This document shows, in pieces, positions 37,838 through 49,466 of a stretch of 64,000 nt of DNA. The stretch comes from Chionoecetes opilio (lineage: Eukaryota > Arthropoda > Malacostraca > Decapoda > Majidae), in contig JACEEZ010013555.1 in assembly GCA_016584305.1 (NCBI GenBank), forward strand, positions 142,501 to 206,500, read 5' to 3'. The position numbers and the translations under genes are program-made. The stretch's first letter is position 1; the number at the start of each line of letters is the position of its first letter. The notes beneath the pieces are model-generated. The model was not told the origin of the DNA, searched no databases, and saw nothing but the letters and a program-made list of their open reading frames with translations.

Positions 37838-38446
37838 GCAGCCCCTCCCAGCCCACAAGCAGCCCCTCCCAGCCCACAAGCAGCCCCACCCAGCACACAA
37901 GCAGCCCCTCCCAGCCCACAAGCAGCCCCTCCCAGCCCACAAGCAGCCCCACCCAGCCCACAAGCAGCCCCACCCAGCCCACAAGCCGCCCCTCCCAGCC
38001 CACAAGCAGCCCCACCCAGCCCACAAGCAGCCCCACCCAGCCCACAAGCAGCCCCTCCCAGCCCACAAGCAGCCCCTCCCAGCCCACAAGCAGCCCCTCC
38101 CAGCCCACAAGCAGCCCCTCCCAGTCCACAAGCAGCCCCTCCCAGCCCACAAACAGCTCCACCCAGCCCACAAGCAGCCCCACCCAGCCCACAAGCAGCC
38201 CTTCCCAGCCCACAAGCAGCCCCTCCCAGCCCACAAGCAGCCCCTCCCAGCCCACAAGCAGCCCCTCCCAGCCCACAAGCAGCCCCTCCCAGCCCACAAG
38301 CAGCCCCTCCCAGCCCACAAGCAGCCCCTCCCAGCCCACAAGCAGCCCCTCCCAGCCCACAAACAGCTCCACCCAGCCCACAAGCAGTCCCACCCAGCCC
38401 AAAAACAGCCCCACCCAGCCCACAAGCAGCCCCTGCCAGCCCACAA
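37838..38446. repeat. 21-bp minisatellite, 29 units
   Basis: Units of GCAGCCCCTCCCAGCCCACAA with few variants (CCACCC, AGTCCA, AACAGCT), 609 bp in all, which is 29 times 21. As 21 is divisible by 3, frames without a stop in the unit stay open on both strands (APPSPQA or LWAGRGC repeats). That explains the long ORFs here. The plus frame joins an acidic lead-in (EEIKQILDEGSDQDEDNEA), which could be the tail of an old transposase ORF. Confidence 0.95.
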
Positions 38447-39075
38447 TGTCTTTGCTTAAGCAGTTAAAAGTTAAAAAATCCCACCCCACCACCTCGCACT
38501 CTCCCTACTGAACGATGCTGATCGCGTCACAATACACATTGCTACCAAGATAGCAGCTGCCAAAATTTTTCTCTGAGGCTATTCTTATTGTAGCAGAATA
38601 ACTTGTTGATGACCCTGTATTTGATGCAGCAGAAGCTATAGCAGAAGGAAATGAAATATTAAGGAGGAGAGAAGGAGAGTTTTTCTTTGCCCTTTGTTTA
38701 CAAAACCTTTTCGTGGGGCGAACTGGCAATTCAGTAGCGATTCACCTCCCAGAGTTGTAGTGCGGGGGCTTGTGCTAGGCATACTGTATGCTGACGTCAC
38801 TGTGCACCCGTTAGCGTTGCATTACTTAACGCTGCCCTTGCCTGAAGACGCTATCAGTGACGCTTGAGTGCTCAGTGTACAGTAGTATTGCATTTCAAGA
38901 CTTCAGTATTAGGCATGCTTTAGTGAGTACAAGTACTACAATCTGTTCTGTTTTATCATGTTTTAGTGATCTTATTGTGTGGAGGGGCTAGAGGTAACCA
39001 TCGGATAATTCAGACTTTCGGCTAAGACGACCCAGGTAAGACCCCCAATAAGTTCAAATTAGAGAGGGTTTACTG
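38447..39075. mobile_element. Right end of a Tigger-like element (same end as at 551)
   Basis: The sequence ends AATTAGAGAGGGTTTACTG followed by TA, like 535-553. The left limit is unknown. It contains no convincing ORF, only small fragments on both strands. Confidence 0.45.
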
Positions 39076-39084
39076 TATGTATAT

Positions 39085-39097
39085 GTATATATATATA

Positions 39098-39174
<77 letters not shown>

Positions 39175-39185
39175 TAGATAGATAG

Positions 39186-39216
<31 letters not shown>

Positions 39217-39230
39217 GATAACAATAAAAA
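39085..39230. repeat. (AT)n, (GATA)n and (AAT)n microsatellite
   Basis: AT repeat, then GATAGATA at 39172-39188, then TAA/AAT repeats to about 39218, in GNS intron 1 next to the first identified exon. Confidence 0.9.
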
Positions 39231-39305
39231 TCCTTGATAAAAACATCAGTATAGTTTCACTTCAAAAGTTAGCCAATGAAAAGCAGAAATAGGCTAAAAA
39301 CACAC

Positions 39306-39466
39306 CTGCTAGGGCAGCAAAGGGGGCTGGCCACAAAAGCATTGGTGAGGGTGAGCCCTTGCTGAGCTACTAATTCCCTGGTGTATCGCATGGGTTGCAT
39401 CCCTTCCAATACCACGTCCTGGTCATCAGTGAGGATCAAGACAAAGCTGGGACGTTGGTCTATCTG
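39306..39466 (-). CDS. GNS: N-acetylglucosamine-6-sulfatase, exon with catalytic signature
   Basis: This exon encodes residues 1-53 of the visible protein plus two bases of residue 54. The acceptor is TTTTGTGTTTCAG, phase 0; the donor is AGC-AG-GTGTGT, phase 2. It holds RPSFVLILTDDQD, where the two Asp (14, 15) bind the catalytic calcium, and SPLCCPSR, where Cys50 is the residue converted to formylglycine in the C-x-P-S-R sulfatase signature. This combination is typical of GNS rather than arylsulfatases. The start codon and signal peptide must lie on an upstream exon I could not find between here and 64000. Gene span in the window is 20661-39466, minus strand. Confidence 0.92.
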
Positions 39467-40639
39467 CTGAAACACAAAAGTATACGTTCATTAAATTAGG
39501 CATACATGGTATTTGTACATTAGTATTTGAAAATGAGAAAATAAAGCTTATCTTACATAAATTTCAAGAATTTAGAATTCCAATTTTGGCTCTCAGCTGG
39601 CTTTACTAATAGAGCTTTTGTTCTCACAATAAAAAAAATGGTTTCTAATGACAGTTCCCACAGATGGGTATAGGCAGGTATATCTAGTACTTCACCTTTG
39701 TCCACACTAACATCTACAGCACTGCAAAACAATAATCATGACTAACTCATTTTTTTTGGTCCTAATTCTTCACTATACATTAACGATTTGTCTCTGACTT
39801 CCAACAGCTTGATTATACAATGATGTTTAGGTAATGAAGAGAAAGTATGAGTAGATATAGATTAAACAAAAACAAGAAATGTCACGTATCATGTAGTATG
39901 CCAAGAATGAGAATATGGAATCTAATTGCTTAAAGAATAAATGTAGGCAGAATGAAGGTGATAATAGACAATTAACTACAGTATTTCGATAGCACATATG
40001 GTTGAATGAGCGAGTTAAAATAATTTTTTTAATATACACAGTATCACTTGCATTATGGGTACCGTTTCACCTCCAAAAGTTAATCCAAAAGTTTGGTTTT
40101 TTTCATGCATTCGGCAATCTGCTATATTTTCACATCTCCACTTACATCTTACATCTCCACTACTTGGATTGTGGCATTACAGGTATCTTTTTCATGGTTC
40201 TTCATGTGTCTTCCCTCTTTCTAGCAATGTGGACAGCAGTATTACCAAAGTCATTTTTGGGAAAGCAGGTTAATGCAAGCTTGGAACATCCACGCTGATG
40301 GGCAGAGAAGGAATGAGAAAGGTTAGAGGCAGAGAGTAAGTATAGAGGTTGGAAACCAGAGATTTGTCACAGGAATGAACTTGGAACCTCCAAGTTGTGG
40401 GGAGAAGGGGGATGAGGGAGCTTGGAGTTAAGAGAGAGGTCGAACAAATCGAACTGATCACATAACCTACTTCGAGGAGATAATTAAGACAGTGCCACTC
40501 TCAAGGAATGCTTTTGGGTCATATGTAGCATGCAAGATGGGTGTAAATAGAAACTGCATGCTATGCATTGTGCGTGATATTCATGGAAATTGCAGTAAAG
40601 TAATGGCTAGTGTAAGTAACTTATGAACATGATTCCACC
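39467..40639. other. No gene seen; upstream of GNS exon
   Basis: Probably GNS intron. No signal-peptide exon could be supported. Reverse-strand short frames (39827-40039 and others) lack family features. Confidence 0.4.
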
Positions 40640-41754
40640 TTTTTTATATTTTTTTATTTTTTTATTTTAATTTTTTTTTTTTTTTTTTAAATCTTATTTT
40701 TTACATCACAAAGGACTGGCCAAGGGCACAAAAAAAATGGGTAACACAAAGCCCGCTTAGTTGCCAGTCCCTATAAAGATGACAGTAAGAGAATAAAATA
40801 AAAAAGAGGGGCGAGCCAATTTAATTTGGGAGGTGTATTGTTACTCTTCTTTTGAAAAGATTTAAGTCATAGGAAAGTGGAAAAATAGAAACAGGAAGAG
40901 AGTTCCAGAGTTTACCAGTGAAAGGGATGAAAGAGTAAAGATACTGATTAACTCTTGCATTAGGAAGATGGACAGAATAGGGATGAGAATGAGTAGAAAG
41001 TCTTGTGCAGTGGGGCCCGGGGGAGGGGGGGAGGCATGCGTTAGCAATTTTCAGAAAGCAGTGAGCATGAAAATAACGGTAGAAGAGAGCAAGAGAAGCA
41101 ACATTGCGTCGGTGATTTAAAGATTGAAGACAGTCAGTCAGAGGAGGGGAGTTGATGAGACGAAAAGCTTGACTCAACCCTGTTTAGGAGAGCTGTATGA
41201 GTGGATCCTCCCCAAACATGTGAGACATACTCCATACATGGCGGATAAGGCCCCTGTAGAGAGAAAGGGCAATTGGGGGAGAAAAAAAAGGACGCAGATG
41301 CCACAGGAAAAACCTAACTTCTTAGAAGCTTTTTTTAGCAAGAGATGAGAAGTGAGATTTCCAGTTAGATTTTAGAAAAGGGATAGTACTAGAATGTTCA
41401 TTGTAGAAGAAGGAGACAGTTGAGTGTCATTGAAGAAGAGGGGATAGTTATCTGGTAGGTTTTGTCAAGAAGATAGGTGAAGAAATTGGGTTTTTGAGGC
41501 ATTGAACAAAACAAGGTTTGCTTTGCCCCAATCAGAAATTATGGAAAGATCAGAAGTTAGGCACTCGGTGGCATCTCTTCGTGAATCACTTAGTTCCTGT
41601 TGAGTTGGACGTCTAATAAACAACGTTGAAAAATGCAGGGTAGAATCATCAGCGTAGGAGTGGATAGGGCTTTGAGTTAGACTTAGATCATTAATGAATA
41701 ATAGAAAGTGAGTGGGTGATAGGACAGAACCCTGGGGAACACCACTATTGAATT
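40640..41754 (-). pseudogene. LINE-B, 3' segment (RT palm to tail)
   Basis: On the minus strand the segment runs from NSGVPQGSVLSP (41745 downward) through the catalytic YADDSTLHF (near 41640) and thumb sequences to the C-terminal frame 41177-40821, with a T-run at 40665-40690 being the A-rich tail. It is very like the copy at 16069-17069. Small indels break the frame. The upstream parts of the same LINE are at 44806-44921 and 52025-53560. Confidence 0.8.
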
Positions 41755-44700
41755 TAGGGTACGCCGTAGGTCCAATGAAAAGTGAAATATAGATTATTTC
41801 GAATTTGGCAGGGTGCTTTCTTATGTAAAATTGAATTTTATGGGTGGTTTGTCCTCTTCAACATTTTGGTTTGAGCACTTCTTGCTATGCAAAAATGGAC
41901 TTTTATATTTATATGCAAAACATAGCTTAGCCCCGCTAAAGTAACGGCTTCATTTGCACCTATCATCAATTCTTTATCGTCTTTTTCAGGATGGCTTCTC
42001 CTTGTAAACCAAGTGGGTCGAAGCCCGCAACTAGACAGAGCTCTGGATCCAAGTTGGCCGCCTTTGTTGGCGGTGGACGAGAGTTTGCTGAGTGAGGTGC
42101 CTACGTATCGCGGCGTGATGAAGAGGGGAATCCTTCTCCAAGAACTCAGCGGCATCCGGGAGGGTGTTGACAAGCAGGGGTACCTAGTGAGAGACATTGC
42201 GAAGGATCTGACCCCCATGGGGCTTGCCCAGTGGAAGAAATCAAACGCCCAGTTTGCACCTCCAGTGGTTGTTATTATTGACTGGTCCGTGACCAGAAGG
42301 ATAGATAATTTTTGGAAGAAGGTTAGTGAAGTGGTGAGAGACAGAGCAGCTAAAGCAGTAAAGGAATTCGGGGAAAAGAATAGGGACAGGCTGTTTGACA
42401 TAACGGCCTCCCCCTCAAAACGATCTTCCTCTGTAAGGACCAGGAATCCCACTGCCCCAACCCCCACCTGTGCCACGCGAGAGCACACGTGCAGTGTGAC
42501 TGCCCCCTGGCCAGCAAAGTCCCTACTTTAGACCTGGAGTGGCTGTACTACCAGAGGATAAAAGTTGGGGAGGAGAGTGCAATGATGATGACAGGGGTAG
42601 ACAAGAATGAGACACATAGAAAAGTGAAAGCAGCAAAGAGGAAGCAGTTGGAAGAGGAGGCTAAGCTGAAGAAGCAGAAGCAGAAAGATGAAAAGGCAGA
42701 CGTCTTGAGCTGCAGGAGCAGATGTTCCTGGGCCAGGCTGAAGATCACCAGGATTCTGAGGATGGGACGGAGGAGTCGTTTCACCCGCCACTCAAGAGGA
42801 AAGAGGCAGGAGCAACAGGAGGCTGCCATACTGGTAGACCGACTGCTCAGGGAGAGGCTGGGGTCCCTGGCACCCTTGTGATGCAGTACTTGGACAGGCC
42901 AGCTGCAAGAAAGAAACACAATGCCAGTCCGGAACCTGGCGCTGGCAAGCATCCGGTTCGACGTTCCGCCCACTGCTGTTGCTGCCTTGGCTTCTGGATT
43001 TTCCCTCCAGGACCTTATCGCTGACGGCCACCCTCTCCAGATGTGTCGTACCTGGTCTGCGATCCTAACAAGCTGAGGAGGGCCAGGCAGGATGCCATGG
43101 CATCGGCCAGGGACCTTGACCAGGGGAGCAACCAGGGTACCAAAATAGTTGGATTGGGTTACGATGGGAGGAAGGACAAGACCAGGGCGATGGTGCCCGA
43201 CAGCTATGGGAAAAATGCACCCAAGGTTGATCAGGGAGGAGCATGTGTCAGTGACAGAGAGCCATTGGAAGGTACCTTTGGCACTTTTTACCAGAGGACC
43301 CGGTGCCACTGAGAAGCCTGCGTTCAAGGTGGCTCAGGCTCTCTATGATCTGCTGGTGACATACGACTCCACCGACTCACTGATCGACTGCAAGGCGACT
43401 CAACTAGGGTCAACACGGGGTGGAAGGGTGGTACTCACGCCCATTTGGAGAAGATGCTGGGAACCCCAAGCTCTTCTGGAGTATATGCGTGTTGCACACA
43501 AACGAGTTGCCCCTCGCGCCACCTTATCACCAGCATCGACGGGCCTAAACCCCATTGACACTGGCTTCACGGGTCCCGTGTGCAGTCTGCTGTCCAGCGT
43601 GAATGAGATGCAGTACAACGCAGAGTTCAGAGGGTGCCAGGCGGTGAAAATCTCACGGAGATACCGGAGTATATCCTGGTCAAAATGTCCACTGACCAGC
43701 AGGTCTCCTACCAGCTGGTCCAGGCTGTGAAGCGGGGCGTTCTCCCGTCCGAGCTGCAGGAGATCAAGTGTGGCAAGGTGTCCACTCGATGGCTCACCAC
43801 AGCCCCGTCGCTCGTGTACATGTGGACCAAAAGCATGGAACTGACTGGCAAAGAATGAACACCCTTGGGAAAACCTAGTCAAGTACTGCCTGCAGGGGTA
43901 CTTCAAACTCTACTACGACATCAAGGTTTCACCACAGACTAGAGGACGGCCCCAAGCACATCCTCACGCAGCTCAGAGTGATGAGGGCGCAGCCCAAGAA
44001 GGTCCAAAAAGCTGTGACCTTCCCACGTGCGGACAGGAGCATGGTTCGCACACTCAGAATGTGTCCTCCTCTCGCTGATGGCGAGTCCCGAGTGAGGACG
44101 ACCGCAGGTTCACCGTGACCCAGATTTTGAAGCCCAGGGCTGGCAAGGAGTATGGGGACACCAGGTAAGAAACCTCGCTCACACCCAAGCTGAACTTGTC
44201 AGCCACCCGCTTGCAGACACTGATCAGCTGGCAGCCTGGCCAGGTGCACGAGCCGGCATTCACCTGTTCACTGTCCGGGGATCAAAATCCAGGAGATCCT
44301 GGTCAAGCCGTACGAGGTCCGGAATTTCTCTATCCACACTCAGAGCACCGAAAGAGTCGTGAAGCAGGTGAGAGGCTGCCGGCAGCAGTGGTGGGGCAGC
44401 AGGCCAAGGGGACGGTTTATCCGGGGTCGGGCCCACCACCGGGGAGACCATGGCCCTGCTTCAGGTCTAAGAAGACATGATGGACACGTTCTAGGCCAAC
44501 GTAGAGGCTGGTGACACTGTGATGTAGTGCCTGATGAACCAACTGATCAGAAGAGCTTACCACGCTAGTCATTTGGAACTCAAAATTGGTGCATGATGCA
44601 ATACACAGGACCAACCGGACACTGCGTAACTCATTTTAAACATTATTCGATAAAGGGGGCATATAAAGTGCGATTTGCATAGTAAGAATTGCTCAAATGC

Positions 44701-44805
44701 AAAAATGGAAAGAGATAAAATCGTCTTAGAATTCCATTTTACATAGGAAATTGGCATGCCAAAGTTGAGAAAAAGAATTTTTGTCATACGGCATACCCTA
44801 CAGTG
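41755..44805 (+). mobile_element. 3-kb DNA transposon inserted in LINE-B
   Basis: Left end TAGGGTACGCCGTA and right end TACGGCATACCCTACAGTG are inverted repeats (TAGGGTAYGCCGTA). Short matching words follow in both arms (TATGTAAAATTGAATT versus TATGTAAAATGGAATT). LINE-B coding sequence breaks off on one side and resumes on the other between SSPKSI and NSGVPQG. If the right terminus is CACTG, the left has lost 5 bp. Superfamily unassigned. Confidence 0.65.
41991..44494 (+). pseudogene. Unclassified transposase-like ORF with many frameshifts
   Basis: The ATG at 41991 follows CTTTTTCAGG. Coding-like sequence continues in alternating frames to a TAG at 44492-44494. Pieces: 42013-42531 (LLSEVPTYRGVMKRGILLQE, a basic helical stretch and a Cys/His region), 42489-42881 (Lys/Glu-rich coiled coil), 43043-43312, 43149-43730 (VAQALYDLLVTYDSTDSLID then an ELP-type segment near 43500), 43634-43858 with GENLTEIPEYILVKMST and RWLTTA, and 44196-44480 ending in ATRLQTLISWQPGQVHEP. 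These match in style a multi-copy arthropod protein family that I take to be transposon-encoded. The catalytic triad was not identified. Opposite-strand frames are shadows. Confidence 0.6.
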
Positions 44806-44921
44806 TTTTTGATAGATTTAGGAGAAGAACAATGTCCGTCTACAGTAGCTGCAATAGAACAGTTTGAAAGGAAACTTAAGATGAAGTTGCAGAGAGAATG
44901 ATAGAAACCGAATGAGGGTAG
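44806..44921 (-). pseudogene. LINE-B, middle segment
   Basis: 116 bp encoding LPSFGFYHSLCNFILSFLSN and then SIAATVDGHCSSPKSI on the minus strand, the RT stretch between the KAFDRVWH motif and the GVPQG motif. It is stranded between the 3-kb DNA transposon and the BEL element, which shows that all three LINE-B segments were once one copy. Confidence 0.8.
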
Positions 44922-45652
44922 TGTTGAAATTATAGTAATAATTGACGTGAACTCACCTTGCTATTAACCCAAGAACTACCTAGACTGCAATGATACCCTA
45001 TTTGGATGCTAACTAAGGTATACTCAGCAGTGGTAGATGGGTTGATGATTTGAAGGCTTGATTATTATTTGAGGGAGTGGTGGTAAGCGCTGTGGGGTGG
45101 CTAAGGGCCCTGGTAATTGTGGTGCACGTTTAAAGGCGGTGACTGTGGTAGGCCCCACGGTAACTTTTCACAGTTCCTGTGGTTTTGGGACTATTGTGGT
45201 GTTTACCCCCTCGTCCTTCTCTAACCGATTGATCGGTTATGGCTCACACATATTAAGATGAGCGTGACTACACCTTAGTGTACAATCAAGAGTGTCTACA
45301 CCTTCATCGTGTAGGTTTAATGCGTGAATGATCGCCTTCACTGAGAATCCTGATCAGCTGGGCTATAGGCTACACGTGGAACATTCCAATAATGTTTACT
45401 CCTATACGTGGATCGTGGAAGTTCCTCACAATTCTTATATTATTTTAATCCTTTGATTAATCTTGGTACTAGTGAATACCATATATATATTAAATATATA
45501 CTATATTTAATGCATCTTAATTTATACCCAATTCAATAATATTATATACATAGGTGGACTTTTTATTCGTCTCCCTTTTTGACAAGGGAGGCGTCAAATT
45601 CCACCATACCATTCTCCTAATTAGAGAGCGGTTTTAGTGGATAATTTCCACA
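44922..45652 (-). repeat. BEL 3' LTR
   Basis: 731 bp, TGTTGAAATT...TTTCCACA in plus orientation. Differs from the other LTR by scattered substitutions and 1-4 bp indels. Confidence 0.9.
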
Positions 45653-45676
45653 ACTGGGGGCCGGCGAAAAATGAAG

Positions 45677-46073
45677 GTTTGCTTCAGGTAATTTGACCCC
45701 CTTTAATGAGGTTTCTCCAAGTGGTTTTACACTTTAAAGCAGCTTGCCTCCGAGGTCGGGAATCCCCTAAGTTGGCCTGCTAAGACGCAAACTTAGAATC
45801 CTCCTTTACCTCTTCAGCTAACTCTAGGGGAATCAAATTATTTACCGTTCGCACACATTGTTGTCCCCTCACTAGTAACTCCACTGACCTCACAATCCCC
45901 TTTCCATCAGTGTGCAGTTTTGCTATTTTTCCTAGAGGCCATTGCGAATGAGGCATATCTCCCCTAAGGATTACTATATCTCCTATTTTAATTGGACTTT
46001 GATTTTCTGGCGGTTGAGCCCCATAAAACTTTTCCCTTAGACTCAGTAAATAATCTGCACTCCAATGCTTATC
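45677..46073 (-). pseudogene. BEL C-terminal integrase extension (DUF5641-like)
   Basis: In the same frame as the integrase, beyond a TAG at 46074-46076. It has HWSADYLLSLREKFYG, SPIKIGDIVILRGDMPHSQW and PLGKIAKLHTDGKGIVRSVE, the typical end of BEL/Pao polyproteins that may help target site choice. A second in-frame TAG occurs at about 45779-45781, before RPRRQAALK. It is translated only if both stops are read through or are sequence errors. Confidence 0.75.
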
Positions 46074-47201
46074 CTATGATCTTAAAATTTTACTTAAGGT
46101 ATGATAACCTTCCTGGAGATGTTGAGCCGGGTCTTTTATTGTAGGATCTTGTATATCTTCCCTTGTATCTATCAAAGGAAAGGGTTCCAGTCTTCTCCCA
46201 TAAATTAAATGTGAGGGAGTAAGAGCTTCTGTATTTACTGATGAATCATCTAAGTAGGTTAAGGGTCGGTTATTGATATGGGTCTCAATCTCAGTCACTA
46301 TGGTTTTCAGGTCTTCTAGACCTATCTTTGTCTTGTGGAGAGTTTTTCTAAGACAAGACTTAACTATGCCAATCATTCTCTCTGTGAAACCATTTTGCCA
46401 AGGAGCTCTAAGGGTAGTAAAGGTCCATGAGCATTTCCTTAACTCTAGAGATTTTTGTACTGATGGATGATTTAATATTTCTAACAATATGGGGGAGGCT
46501 CCTACGAAGTTAGTAGCATCATCGCTAATCAATCGCTTAGGACACGACCGCCGGAACACTTGAATAAAGGTTTCGGCACTTAAATCATCAGCTATTTCTA
46601 AATGAACAGCCCTTGTAGAGGTGCAAGTAAATAAGTAAACGTATACTTTCTTGGGGGGAGCGTTATCTCGTGTAATTATTATTGCCCCAGTATAGTCGAC
46701 ACCAGCTACCTCAGATGGTTTTAATAATAGTACTCGATCCATGGGGAGTTGAGGGGGCCCGGGATAGGTGATCAGTCTTCCCTCATATCTCTTGCATTTG
46801 ATACAAGATTTGAGGTAATATTTAACTGCCTGTCTACCTTGCGGTATCCAAAATTCCCTCCTGAGATAGGCTAATGTGTCAGCCATTCCGCCATGTAACG
46901 AGTTCCCATGAGATTCATCCACTAGCAATTTAGTAAGATGATGACGCTTGGGAATTAGCATGGGATTGCAGGTTTTATCGGGAAGATCAGCATTCAAAAT
47001 TCTTCCTCGACACCTAATGATGCCCTCATTATCTAGGTACAGACCTAATGATTTGATAAGTTTGTTCCTACGGGGGCTGGCCGAGGCTAAGAGCTGATAT
47101 TCCTCAGGAAATTCCTGCTTTTGTATTGTTCTAACCCAAAACTTCAAAGGATCAGAACTATCCCACTTTATGAATTTGAAGACCAATTTAGTAGTCTTTA
47201 A
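46074..47201 (-). pseudogene. BEL/Pao integrase (with upstream RNase H remainder)
   Basis: The 439-codon frame begins inside the MITE (to 47201). BEL sequence starts about KTTKLVFKFIKWD. It contains a zinc-binding H-x3-H...C-x2-C region (HHLTKLLVDESHGNSLHGG, SCIKCKRYEG) and the catalytic core with VDYTGAI (first D), LISDDATNFVGA (second D) and NGFTERMIGIVK (E). These are the D, D and E of retroviral-type integrases, which join element DNA to the host chromosome. It ends at a premature TAG (46074). Confidence 0.88.
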
Positions 47202-47203
47202 TA

Positions 47204-47856
47204 CAGGGAGGTCCCGAAGATACGAGCAGTTAGGTTCCACCTGGCATACTCGTAAAGCGAAATCTCGTATAATGAAACACATAACTAATGGTAAAATATA
47301 GGTTTGGTTCCAGGACCCCATCAATTTAAAAAAGAAAGAAAAAAAAGACATGTTTTTCAAGCTAAAATAAACTATAGCAAACACAACAAACACACAGCAT
47401 CTATATTACCCACACTGTACTACCCATTCTGTAGAAAAAGCATTCTGAAAGAGAAAATAGCACACAAAATAACATAACTGCACATTAATTAAACATAAAA
47501 CATGCATAACAAGCAGAAAAGACGTTGTAATGTAGGGAACGCCGCGTGATACAAGAGAAGGTAGTGTAGCGGTCCCAAGGTTAGGGCCGCACACCTGCTA
47601 ATTACCCCTAAATGTCAGGCCGCGCCATATGCTTAATTACCCTTCCGGTCACGGCTTGCTAGGGGTGACCTCACTGGGGTCAACCAAATCCCCCTTTGTC
47701 CAGCCCAGGAGTGGTAGGGCGCATATTTTGAACTTAATAATTTTACTCACCCCAGTTTGAATGTCGTATCATTGGATTTTCGATCTCGTATATTGAAAAT
47801 ATACCCTAATTTACACATCTCGTATCATCGGATTCTCGTATAGCAGGACCTCCCTG
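47204..47856. mobile_element. Tigger-like TA element, family 2, copy 3 (inside BEL)
   Basis: TA (47202-47203), CAGGGAGGTCCCGAAGATAC ... TAGCAGGACCTCCCTG, TA. 653 bp. Removing the element and one TA puts the BEL frame back in phase, so it is a clean secondary insertion. Its interior has GGGCCGCACACCTGCTAATT, also found near 62410-62435. Confidence 0.88.
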
Positions 47857-49331
47857 TAGTTTGCTAAATAAGGAAAACCTTTTTATATCCATAACAGGAT
47901 CTGGGATCAATATAGGTTCCATAATTATATCTTCTGATATGTCTGACTTACTATAGACCTTTTGATTAGGCCATTCATTATTATTTTTCAGCCAGGTAGG
48001 ACCTTTAAACCATAATCCTATATTTAATTTGAGGATAGTTGTTCCTCTGGACAAAATATCAGCTGGGTTTTCCTTGGTAGCAACATGATTATAGTGTAAT
48101 GTGGAACCTAAATAATTTATCTTACCAACACGATCCTGACATATGGGATTTTTGTGTTACTTTTTCCTAAACAGTGTAGGCAAATTTCACTATCGGTCCA
48201 CATATATACCTCACCAATTTGTAATAAATTACTTAGATATTGTGCTAATTTAGTGCCTAATTCTAATACAGTCAGCATTTATTCTCTTACTTATGTGAAC
48301 TTCATTTATCTTATTGAACTCAGATTTTATAGTCTCCCATTCTGTTGTATATTTCCCATCTAGGGGGGTATCCCAATCGAGGTGTTCTCCCCAGGCCTTT
48401 TGTATTAGACATTTACCTTTATAGTTATTGGGCTCACTATGCCCAAGGGGTCAAATACTTGGCTGACCTGACTTAAGAGTGTTCTCTTTGTTAGGACCAC
48501 ATCAGAAAAATCTGGACACTTTAATCTTAGTTCATCAGTATTTACATTCCACCATAATCCTAACACTGATTGGACCTCTGGTGGCGTATAATTAAGGAAA
48601 TCCTTCCTGATTATCCCTTCTAGCCTTGGAAAATTAGTATTCCAACTCTGTAAGGGGAGGCTGGCCTTCCTGCACTCTTTATTAGTCAGGTTATACATTT
48701 GTATTAGTTCTTCCTCTGAATTTACCGTCACCTGCAAATTATCCATATAGAAGTTCTTCCCTAATTCTTGGCTATCAGAACCCTTAAAATGGTACTGTAA
48801 TATTTTATTTAATAAAAAGGGGCTTGAACAAGAACCAAACAGAACTGACTTAAACCTATATGTGGCTAAGAGGCTATCTTCCTGAGATATATTTTCAGGC
48901 CATAGGAATTTTGTGAAATTTCTGTCTTCTTCCCTTAGACCTAATCTTAGGAAAGCCTTAGATATATCAGCCACATAGGCGAATTTATCTGTTCTGAATT
49001 TTACTAAGACATCTAGATTGGACAAGAGATTCGGTCCTGTCTGAAGGCAGTCATTTAAGTCTTGTTAAGTCTTGTTTTTAAGTCATCTTGTTTAGTTTTG
49101 AAACTACAATTGAAAACTATTCTAATGGGGGTGGTTGATGGCCACTGCATGGTGGGCTAAATAATGTTCTATATTATGATTTACTGCTCCGTCCAGTTTT
49201 TCGATAAAGTCATCCTTTAATTGATCTTGAATTATCTTATCATAGCACTCCAATTTAGACAGATTTTTCTTCAGTTTCCTTATTGAACTATTTAATTGGC
49301 TCTTAACTATGTGATAATTGGAAGGTAACAC
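47857..49331 (-). pseudogene. BEL/Pao reverse transcriptase and RNase H region
   Basis: The frame 49025-48405 (206 codons) includes FAYVADISKAFLRLGL, TKFLWPENISQED, FGSCSSPFLLNKIL and the catalytic YMDNLQVTV, a Pao-like variant of YxDD. The frame changes near 49070, at a local duplication of TTAAGTCTTG. The piece 49331-49122 is the linker from protease to RT. Downstream, 48054-47857 (GLWFKGPTWL, EPILIPDPVMDIKRFSLFSK) leads to the MITE; the part between 48404 and 48060 is broken. Confidence 0.85.
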
Positions 49332-49466
49332 AGGGGCATCTATTTGCCAAGGTAGACCTACTTCATATTTACCATTTACATAATTGACAGTGTGATCATA
49401 GTGATCTAGAGTATTTTGATCCTCTTTAGGTAACTGTTCAGGTATGATACCGATAGTTTCTAGATC

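Noticed and set aside
37436..38492. Long ORFs on both strands over the 21-bp repeat
   Set aside because: A 21-bp unit without a stop keeps several frames open on both strands. No domain or splice context supports a protein.
41838..43906. Minus-strand ORFs of 120-260 codons
   Set aside because: They oppose a plus-strand transposase-like ORF with recognisable family segments; shadows of its codon composition.
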